NCBI GenBank assembly: GCA_002396065.1
Contig: DGWE01000111.1
Coordinates: 1-27,915, forward strand
DNA length: 27,915 nt
Direction of reading: 5' to 3'
Source: Eubacteriaceae bacterium UBA4266
GTDB lineage: Bacteria > Bacillota > Clostridia > Eubacteriales > Eubacteriaceae
The notes beneath the pieces are model-generated. The model saw nothing but the letters and a program-made list of their open reading frames with translations, was not told where the DNA came from and did no database searches. Made by a program: the position numbers and the translations under genes. This document shows positions 22,263-27,915 of the stretch, one piece after another; position 1 is the first letter of the stretch; the number at the start of each line of letters is the position of its first letter.

Positions 22263-24035
22263 TCAGTCGGCGGTTTCAATGAGTTCCAGGCTGTGTTCGT
22301 CGTTCATCTTCCGGCACATCGCCACAAAATGATCCAGCGGAATGTCGTTGAGCTGCTTGTTGCCGCGGATGTTGATCGAGACGGTGCCGTCGGCCGCTTC
22401 CTTATCGCCGAGGATCAGGATATAGGGGTCCTTGTAATGCTTGAAGCCCTTGATCTTCGTCTTCATGTTGTCGTCGGAATAATCGGCTTCGACGCGCACA
22501 CCGGCGCGCTTGAGCACATCGGCGACGTGTTTCGCGTAGGCGTTGTGGGATTCGCGGATCGGCACAATGCCCACCTGGTACGGGCAGAGCCAGAACGGGA
22601 AATCGCCCTTGAAGTTTTCGGTGATGATGCCGATGAACCGTTCAAAGGAGCCGAGAATCGCGCGGTGAATGAGCACCGGGCGCTTTTCGGTATCGTCGCC
22701 GGCGGCGTACTTCATATTGAAGTTCAGCGGCAGCTGGAAGTCGAGCTGGATCGTCCCCATCTGCCATTCGCGGCCGAGGGCGTCGCGCATCTTCAAGTCG
22801 ATCTTCGGGCCGTAGAAAGCGCCGTCCCCTTCGTTGATTTCGAAATTCCCTTCGCCGTATTTCTTGACCAAAATGGCCTTGAGGTCGGCTTCCGCCTTGT
22901 TCCAGACTTCGATATCGCCCATGTAGTCGTCGGGGCGGGTCGAGAGTTCTGCCTTGTAGGTTAAGCCCAAGGGGGTGTAGATTTCGCTGGCCACGTCCAT
23001 GATGTCGAAGATTTCGTCGGCGATCTGGTCTTCGGTGACGAAGATGTGGGCGTCATCCTGGCGGAACATCTGCACCCGGAACAGGCCGTTGAGTTCGCCG
23101 GATTTTTCCTTGCGGTGGATGGTGTCGACCTGGGCGTAGCGCAGGGGCAGGTCTTTGTAGGAGCGCTTCTTCGTCTGGTAGACCTTGATGGTGTTCGGGC
23201 AGTTCATCGGCTTCAGGGCGTAGGTATTCGGGTCTTCTTCATCCTTGCCCGGGATGACGAACATGCCGTCCATGTAGTGGTCCCAGTGGCCCGAGGTTTC
23301 CCAGAGCTTCTTCTTCGAGAGCACCGGCCCGGAGATTTCCTGGTAGCCATGGGCTTCGTGGACATCGCGCCAGAAATCGAGCAGCGCGTTGAACAGCTTC
23401 CAGCCCCGGGGCAGCCAGTAGGGCATGCCCGGCGCCGTTTCGTCGAACATGAACAGATCCAGCTGGGCGCCGATCTTCTTGTGATCCCGTTCCTTGGCTT
23501 CGCGGATCAGGGCCTTGTGGGCCTTCAGGGCCTTCTTATCCGGAAAGGCGTAGGCGTAGACGCGGGTCAGGTTGTCGCGGTTTTCGTCGCCGCGCCAATA
23601 CGCGCCGGACGCGCTTCTGATTTCAAAGGCCGCGCTTAAAAGCTGCTGGGAATTATCGACGTGCGGCCCGCGGCAGAGATCGACGTAATCGTCGCCGGTG
23701 TAATACACGGTGATCACTTCGTCGTCGGGCAGGTCTTCGATCAATTCGGTCTTGTATTTCTGATTCTTGAAAATGTCGAGGGCTTCGGCCTTGGAGACTT
23801 CCTTGCGGGTCCAGTCTTCCTTGCGCTTCAAAATTTCGCGCATCTTGTCTTCGATGGTCTTGAAATCATCTTCTGTGACCGTCTTGCCTTCCGGCAGCGC
23901 GAAATCGTAATAGAAGCCGTCGTCAATCTGCGGCCCGATCGCGTACTGGGTTTCGGGGCCGTAGAGTTCGATCATCGCCTTCGCCAAAATGTGCGCCAGC
24001 GAGTGGCGATACACGTTCAATACTTTGTCATCCAT
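22263..24035 (-). CDS. thrS: Threonyl-tRNA synthetase lacking the TGS domain
   Basis: Charges tRNA-Thr with threonine. 590 residues from the ATG at 24035 (AAGGAG 6 nt upstream). Reading further upstream enters the T-box leader and is not real. The protein starts directly in the editing domain (RHSLAHILAKAM near residue 9, with DLCRGPHVDN supplying Cys/His). It continues with the class II core, YWLPRGWKLFNALLDFWR, YALKPMNCPNTI (zinc Cys), RVQMFRQDDAHIF and IHRAILGSFERFIG. The anticodon-binding domain closes it (PYQVGIVPI to HFVAMCRKM). The N-terminal TGS domain of the usual 640-residue enzyme is absent, a form known in some bacteria. Regulated by the T-box leader. Confidence 0.96.
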   Translation of the reverse strand: MDDKVLNVYRHSLAHILAKAMIELYGPETQYAIGPQIDDGFYYDFALPEGKTVTEDDFKTIEDKMREILKRKEDWTRKEVSKAEALDIFKNQKYKTELIEDLPDDEVITVYYTGDDYVDLCRGPHVDNSQQLLSAAFEIRSASGAYWRGDENRDNLTRVYAYAFPDKKALKAHKALIREAKERDHKKIGAQLDLFMFDETAPGMPYWLPRGWKLFNALLDFWRDVHEAHGYQEISGPVLSKKKLWETSGHWDHYMDGMFVIPGKDEEDPNTYALKPMNCPNTIKVYQTKKRSYKDLPLRYAQVDTIHRKEKSGELNGLFRVQMFRQDDAHIFVTEDQIADEIFDIMDVASEIYTPLGLTYKAELSTRPDDYMGDIEVWNKAEADLKAILVKKYGEGNFEINEGDGAFYGPKIDLKMRDALGREWQMGTIQLDFQLPLNFNMKYAAGDDTEKRPVLIHRAILGSFERFIGIITENFKGDFPFWLCPYQVGIVPIRESHNAYAKHVADVLKRAGVRVEADYSDDNMKTKIKGFKHYKDPYILILGDKEAADGTVSINIRGNKQLNDIPLDHFVAMCRKMNDEHSLELIETAD

Positions 24036-24072
24036 TTTGTTCTCCTTCTTCGCATTGGCACCGCCGGGCAAT

Positions 24073-24294
24073 AAAAAAATCCCCGACAGACACCACAAGG
24101 GTTTGTCAGGGACGCTGTTCACGCGGTTCCACCCTGCTTGTCCGCGACTGCGGACCGCTTCATCTGATGGTAACGGAATCACCGGGCCGGATTGGGGCCT
24201 CTCGGAGGTGGTTTTCGGACAGCTTCGGCAGCCGGCTCGCACCGTCCCGGCCTCGCTTCGCGTTCGCTGGTCTTACTCGTCTCGTCATTGAATT
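24073..24294 (-). promoter_or_regulatory. T-box riboswitch (threonine)
   Basis: On the minus strand the T-box core AGGGTGGAACCGCG (24122-24135) is followed by a terminator stem (24104-24112 with 24080-24088, one G-U) and seven T (24079-24073). The 5' part carries GAGTA and the terminal-loop motif GGTGCGAG. A candidate specifier ACC (Thr) is in the AAAACCACC segment near 24210. Uncharged tRNA-Thr would favour the antiterminator and raise thrS expression. Confidence 0.92.
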
Positions 24295-24300
24295 GTCTTG

Positions 24301-24329
24301 ATTTTAATCGATTGGCCGGGATTTGTAAA
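24301..24329 (-). promoter_or_regulatory. Promoter of thrS
   Basis: Minus strand TTTACA (24324-24329), 17-bp spacer, TAAAAT (24301-24306), just upstream of the T-box leader. Confidence 0.75.
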
Positions 24330-24394
24330 GGGGCCAGGCAAATTTTTTTAAGATGAAAAGGATCGCGGTGCCATCCCGCATTTTTCCGCGGATT

Positions 24395-24422
24395 TTGAGA
24401 TCATGCCTTAATTTGTTATAAT
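24395..24422 (+). promoter_or_regulatory. Promoter of the GH3 hexosaminidase gene
   Basis: TTGAGA (24395-24400), 16-bp spacer, TATAAT (24417-24422), 35 bp before the ATG. Confidence 0.65.
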
Positions 24423-24456
24423 AAATAAAAAAGAAACATTAAAGGAAAATCCAAGC

Positions 24457-25680
24457 ATGAACAATAAACCGAAGCGCCCCGATCGGCGCGCTCAAACAAA
24501 TCCAATTATTTGGCTGATTCTCATCGCCGTCATCGCTGCCGTGGCCCTCGGCGCCGGCCTGATCTTCCTGCGCCGCGAGAGCAGTAAAGTCCCGGTCAAG
24601 GCGGCCCGCCCTCACCGCACCGACGCCATCGCCGCGAAGGTGAAGAAAATGTCCACCGAGGAAAAGGTCGGCCAGCTCTTCGTCGTCACCCCGGACCAGC
24701 TCACCGGCCTCACCGCCATCACCGCCGGGGACACCACCCGCGACCGGGTCAAGCAGTACCAGCCCGGCGGCCTGATCTACTTCGACGACAACCTGAAGGA
24801 TCCCGCCCAGACCAAAAAGCTGCTGGCGGACACCAAGCAGATTTACGCCGACCTCGGCCTGCCGACGCCCTTTCTCGCCGTCGACGAGGAAGGGGGCGAG
24901 GTGGCCCGCGTCGCCAATAACCGCGCCTTCGGCGTCCAGAATGTCGGCGACATGCGGGACGTCGGCGCCACCGGCGACCCGGCCAAGGCCACAGCCGTCG
25001 GCGACACCCTCGGCACCTATTTGAGCGATCTCGGCTTCAACCTGGACTTCGCGCCCGACGCCGACGTGCTCACCAACCCGGCCAACAAAATCGTCGCCCG
25101 CCGGTCCTTCGGCTCCGACGCCAATCTCGTGAAGCAGATGAGCGCGGCGGAAGCCCGCGCCCTGAGCGCCCACGGCGTGATCCCCTGCCTCAAGCACTTT
25201 CCGGGCCACGGCGCCACCACCGGCGACACCCACGCCGGCACCGCCGCCACGAACAAGACCCTCGACCAGCTGATGCAGGCCGAGCTCGTTCCCTTTAACG
25301 ACGTGAATGCCTACGCGCCGATGATCATGGCCGGCCACATCGCCACGCCGAGCATTACCGGTGACGACACGCCGGCCTGCCTGTCGAAAAAAATGGTCAC
25401 CGACGTTCTGAGGAATAAGCTGAATTACAAGGGCGTCGTCACCACCGACTCGCTGCAGATGGGCGCCGTCACCCAGACCACCGACTCCGGACAGGCCGCC
25501 GTGGCTGCCCTCCAAGCCGGCTGCGACCTGCTCCTGATGCCCAAGGACTTCCCCGCCGCCCGCTCCGCCGTGCTCACCGCCGTCCAGAACGGCACCATCA
25601 GCGAAACGCGCCTGAACGCCTCCGTCACCCGGATTTTGAAATGCAAGGCCAAACTCAACAAAACCGCCAAACTGAAATAA
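24457..25680 (+). CDS. GH3 beta-N-acetylhexosaminidase, membrane-anchored (NagZ-like)
   Basis: 407 residues. An N-terminal anchor helix (about 17-35, IIWLILIAVIAAVALGAGLI) puts the enzyme outside the membrane. The GH3 domain follows: EEKVGQLFVV, PGGLIYFDDN, FLAVDEEGGEVARV, the hallmark KHFPGHGATTGDTH (with the His/Asp acid-base dyad), IMAGHI, and VVTTDSLQMGAV with the nucleophile Asp. It should release N-acetylglucosamine from peptidoglycan or muropeptides during wall turnover. Single gene with its own promoter and terminator. The SD is AAAGGA about 11 nt upstream. Confidence 0.92.
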   Translation: MNNKPKRPDRRAQTNPIIWLILIAVIAAVALGAGLIFLRRESSKVPVKAARPHRTDAIAAKVKKMSTEEKVGQLFVVTPDQLTGLTAITAGDTTRDRVKQYQPGGLIYFDDNLKDPAQTKKLLADTKQIYADLGLPTPFLAVDEEGGEVARVANNRAFGVQNVGDMRDVGATGDPAKATAVGDTLGTYLSDLGFNLDFAPDADVLTNPANKIVARRSFGSDANLVKQMSAAEARALSAHGVIPCLKHFPGHGATTGDTHAGTAATNKTLDQLMQAELVPFNDVNAYAPMIMAGHIATPSITGDDTPACLSKKMVTDVLRNKLNYKGVVTTDSLQMGAVTQTTDSGQAAVAALQAGCDLLLMPKDFPAARSAVLTAVQNGTISETRLNASVTRILKCKAKLNKTAKLK

Positions 25681-25698
25681 ATCAGTCTGGCGGTTTTT
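25660..25698 (+). terminator. Terminator overlapping the end of the GH3 gene
   Basis: AAAACCGCCA (25660-25669) pairs with TGGCGGTTTT (25688-25697), with an inner CTGA/TCAG stem. The stem includes the last codons and the stop. Confidence 0.85.
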
Positions 25699-25718
25699 GC
25701 GTTTGAGCTTGATCGCAG

Positions 25719-25807
25719 CTTGGTCGGTCTGCCCGCGTAAAAAAGCTCTAAAACGGCTGTATGACAGGCTTTAACTTGGTCGGTGCTTGGTCTCAGGCTT
25801 GGTCGGT
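25719..25807. repeat. Three copies of CTTGGTCGGT
   Basis: At 25719, 25775 and 25798, with a partial GCTTGGTC copy at 25785. The gap 25699-26062 holds no gene that I can support, only this and the twin hairpin element. Confidence 0.6.
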
Positions 25808-25896
25808 AGCGGCATTTTAAATCACCATACACGCCTCGCCTCACGGCCATCGCACACAAAAATATGTCTCCTTCAAAGGGGGTGGGATTCCCACTC

Positions 25897-25933
25897 CGGC
25901 GCGAAAGCGCCGAAACCTCGGCGAAAGCCGAGG
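25897..25933. repeat. Twin-hairpin element iii
   Basis: CGGCGC-GAAA-GCGCCG (25897-25912) and CCTCGGC-GAAA-GCCGAGG (25916-25933), both with GAAA tetraloops. Same layout as the ends of repeat copies A and B near 20007-20042 and 20493-20525. It is followed by a TATCCTACCCTCTATTC tract like the one after copy A. Confidence 0.75.
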
Positions 25934-26062
25934 AAAGAGTATCCTACCCTCTATTCTGTTATATTGTATTCTTTTATTTTATTTTCTTTTATCTTCTGTG
26001 TTTTTTTAAGCTCAATATTTCTCAAAACCCATATTCCGATTGTGCGCAGGCTTCCCCGCCCG

Positions 26063-26097
26063 AAAAAAACGCCCAGCGTCGCTGAGCGTTTGGCAAA
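26063..26097 (-). terminator. Terminator of the Phd/RelE-type pair, left repeat copy
   Basis: Stem AACGCCCAG/CTGAGCGTT with one G-U in minus-strand RNA (26068-26076, 26082-26090) followed on the minus strand by seven T. The about 35-bp sequence is repeated exactly at 26780-26814. Confidence 0.85.
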
Positions 26098-26119
26098 AAT
26101 CCTGATTATTTCGCGTCGC

Positions 26120-26437
26120 TTACAATCCGCGGACAATATTCAGATAATCCTGCCGCTGATCCACTACCGCGTGAATCATAACTGTTTCTGTCCCTTCATC
26201 AACCTTGTAAAAGACAAAATTTTTCTTTAAAACGAGCACCCTATAGCCTTGCCTTCTCAGCACTGAATATCGCGGCACAACACCCAAATGAGGGTGATCT
26301 GCCAGTTTCAAAATGCTGTGTTCAATCTCGTTTAATTTTTCAAGAGCCGTGCGGCGGCCGAAATGCTGTGCCACGTACAGCACAATTCTGCTGATTTGCG
26401 CGTCGGCTGTGTCGGTTCTGAAAATTCGGTAAGTCAA
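26120..26437 (-). CDS. RelE/ParE family toxin
   Basis: 105 residues, MTYRIFRTDTADAQISRIVLYVAQHFG then ALEKLNEIEHSILKLADHP, the RGYRVLVL-like strand (QGYRVLVLKKNFVFYKVDEGTET) and a final HAVVDQRQDYLNIV. This fits the ParE/RelE plasmid-stabilisation fold with the usual Arg-Tyr-rich end. Target (mRNA or gyrase) not readable. It overlaps the antitoxin stop by 4 nt. Confidence 0.9.
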   Translation of the reverse strand: MTYRIFRTDTADAQISRIVLYVAQHFGRRTALEKLNEIEHSILKLADHPHLGVVPRYSVLRRQGYRVLVLKKNFVFYKVDEGTETVMIHAVVDQRQDYLNIVRGL

Positions 26438-26718
26438 TCGTCATACTCCTGAAGCACATTCCGCAAGCTGTCAAAGGTTTCTGTGACCGGTCCGACCCGA
26501 CCGTTTTTGACATCATCCGCCGCATCTGCCAAGATCTCCAACAATTCAATGCGTGCCTTCATATTCTGATAAGATTCGTACGAAAGCGACACCGTGTCGC
26601 CCCTGCCATTCACCGTGATGATGACCGCTTCCTCGTTCTCTTTGCACAATTTGGAAATATCGTTGTAATGATTTCGCAAATCTGCCGAAGGCCGAATCGT
26701 CTCCCGAAGTTTTGTCAT
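26434..26718 (-). CDS. Phd/YefM family antitoxin
   Basis: 94 residues from the ATG at 26718 (GGAGG 10 nt upstream); an in-frame GTG at 26727 is too close to that site. The N-terminal part (IRPSADLRNHYNDISKLCKE, EAVIITVNGRGDTVSLSYESYQ) is the Phd/YefM DNA-binding fold. The C-terminal helix (ELLEILADAADDVKNGRVGP) would cover the toxin. Different antitoxin class from the RelB-type genes at 5335 and 10460, so this is an independent acquisition. Confidence 0.9.
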   Translation of the reverse strand: MTKLRETIRPSADLRNHYNDISKLCKENEEAVIITVNGRGDTVSLSYESYQNMKARIELLEILADAADDVKNGRVGPVTETFDSLRNVLQEYDD

Positions 26719-26779
26719 GGCCGCCACACCTCCTCATCATTATAGTCAAATTATATCACGATTTGCCTATTTCTCCCAC

Positions 26780-26814
26780 AAAAAAACGCCCAGCGTCGCT
26801 GAGCGTTTGGCAAA
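26780..26814 (-). terminator. Terminator of the permease gene, right repeat copy
   Basis: Same hairpin and T tract as at 26063-26097, base for base over about 35 bp. It lies 13 bp after the permease stop. Confidence 0.85.
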
Positions 26815-26826
26815 TCGTTTAATGGG

Positions 26827-27915
26827 TTATGCTTCGTCCACAGATTCTAAGCTCGTCCCTTTGCGGAAGGCCTTGCACGACGGCATCTTCTTCATGCAGA
26901 AGTAGTAAATCAGGCCGGTGGGCACCGTCGCCGTCAGGAAGGACAGGTCGACGTTGAGCAGGCCGATGACCGCGCCGATTGCCGTCGCGATGATCGCCGC
27001 CCAGTTAATGCCGCTGCGGCTGCCGTTGTCGTCGTAGAGATCGGCGAGCTGGGCTTCGGTGAAGTTGCGTTTGTGCAGGATGTAGTAATCCACGATCAGT
27101 ACCGCGAAAATCGGGCTGAAGAACGCCGTGTAGATCTTGACGAACACGTCGAGGCCAGCGGCGGAGGCGTCGTTGGTCAGAATCCACGGGCAGGTGCACA
27201 CCGCCAGAATCCCGACGAGGATGACGGCCGTCTTGTGTTTCATCTTGAAGGCGTCCATGAAGGCGTATGCCGGCGGCACCACGTTGGAGGCCAGGTTCGT
27301 CGTCATCTGCGCGAACAGGATGAAGGCCAGCACAACCACCTTGATGAATACGTTGTCCACCATCGTCCCGAAGGCGTTGATCGGGTTGGCGATGCCCGTC
27401 GCGGTGGAGGCCATCGCGCCGATGATCCCAAGGAGCACCGTCGCCGGCACCATCGCGATCAGGTAGGACGCGCCACGCTTCGGCGCCGAATACCCGCGCC
27501 TGAGTTCTCGCGAATAGTCCCCGGCATTGAGCATGACCGTCGTCGAGTTGCCGAAGAAGGCAATGCACGCCGCGATGAACGGAATGCCCCAGGTCGGCTT
27601 CAGGGTGCCGAGATTGTTGTGAATCACGCCGCTGTACTTGGAGACGCAGATGTAGAGCAGGTAGAACATCGCCGCGACGATGACGACACCGCCGATGTTT
27701 TCAACCCATTTGATCCCCTGGAAGCCCTTGATGGACAGCAGGATCTGGATCGCTTGGAAAACCAAGAAGAACAGCCAGACGTTGCTGTAGTGGAACAGCG
27801 CGATGGAAATCTGGTTGATCGCACTGCCGCCGAGCCAGGTCTGGAACCCGTACCAGACGATGGCGGGCAGGCCTCGGATCATGACCGGAATGACGCTGCC
27901 CTTGGTGCCGTAGGC
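26827..27915 (-). CDS. NCS1 family nucleobase permease (5' end cut by window)
   Basis: 363 codons visible; the frame runs off the right edge (AYGTKGSVIPVMIRGLPAIVW), so the visible MIRG is not the true start. At least nine membrane helices. The segment YGFQTWLGGSAINQIS and the later FFGNSTTVMLNAGDYSRELR match cytosine/uracil/allantoin/hydantoin permeases of the NCS1 (CodB/PucI) family, which use Na+ or H+. The loop VDYYILHKRNFT is also typical. The substrate is not decidable; uracil or cytosine would fit the pyr operon elsewhere in the window, but distance gives no support for co-regulation. Confidence 0.9.
   Translation of the reverse strand, partial: AYGTKGSVIPVMIRGLPAIVWYGFQTWLGGSAINQISIALFHYSNVWLFFLVFQAIQILLSIKGFQGIKWVENIGGVVIVAAMFYLLYICVSKYSGVIHNNLGTLKPTWGIPFIAACIAFFGNSTTVMLNAGDYSRELRRGYSAPKRGASYLIAMVPATVLLGIIGAMASTATGIANPINAFGTMVDNVFIKVVVLAFILFAQMTTNLASNVVPPAYAFMDAFKMKHKTAVILVGILAVCTCPWILTNDASAAGLDVFVKIYTAFFSPIFAVLIVDYYILHKRNFTEAQLADLYDDNGSRSGINWAAIIATAIGAVIGLLNVDLSFLTATVPTGLIYYFCMKKMPSCKAFRKGTSLESVDEA

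Noticed and set aside
24036-24242. Longer N-terminus for threonyl-tRNA synthetase
   Set aside because: The upstream codons lie in the T-box and terminator, and the ribosome binding site fits the ATG at 24035.
25425-25859. 144-residue minus-strand protein
   Set aside because: Mostly antisense to the GH3 gene and its terminator; no family resemblance.

Overview
The window looks like the chromosome of a fairly GC-rich member of the Firmicutes (Clostridia/Eubacteriales, possibly Eubacteriaceae; the genus is not established). The signs are strong GGAGG ribosome binding sites, sigma-A type promoters, T-box control of a tRNA synthetase, small DUF1659/DUF2922 proteins, and pyrB-pyrI operon order. 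Most genes are GC-rich. Two stretches are clearly AT-rich: 8280-8750 and 17250-19930.

Left part (1-5980). A leftward pyrimidine operon, pyrB-pyrI-pyrC-pyrF, carries overlapping or nearly touching genes behind a good promoter. Diverging from it is an unusual 543-residue protein that joins a DUF559-like nuclease-type domain, TYxGN repeats, a Pro/Ala linker and a complete gamma-carbonic-anhydrase-like domain. The last domain has its own internal ribosome binding site. A RelB/RelE-type toxin-antitoxin pair with a dyad operator follows.

Centre left (5980-10800). A 723-residue SIR2-domain protein, probably an NAD-consuming defence effector, is followed by a stretch of about 490 nt with its own sigma-A promoter and intrinsic terminator. 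It holds six degenerate copies of a 19-nt motif (TTTGGCAGAATTCGTATTC), several separated by hairpins. I read this as an undescribed structured RNA and as the most interesting item here. Next come a methylthioribose kinase gene, a perfect 19-bp inverted repeat and a lone RelB-type antitoxin gene.

Centre (10800-14840). A leftward, phage-derived but capsid-less cassette encodes a DUF4373 replication-type protein, a sigma-70 family factor, DUF1659, DUF2922, a small membrane protein, an r1t-type holin and a GH25 endolysin. It looks like a remnant or domesticated lysis module with its own sigma factor.

Centre right (14900-20200). These are a membrane-anchored short-chain dehydrogenase, an ArsP_2-type heavy-metal exporter preceded by two ArsR-like dyads, and an AT-rich BsuBI/PstI-type restriction-modification island.

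Right part (20200-27915). A repeat-rich stretch with several species-type intergenic repeat families surrounds an AAA/DUF4143 ATPase gene. Then come thrS with a T-box leader, a GH3 beta-N-acetylhexosaminidase, a Phd/RelE toxin-antitoxin pair bracketed by identical terminator repeats, and the 3' part of an NCS1 nucleobase permease gene. Housekeeping genes (pyr, thrS, mtnK, permease) thus alternate with defence and accessory cargo (three toxin-antitoxin loci, SIR2, restriction-modification, phage lysis genes).
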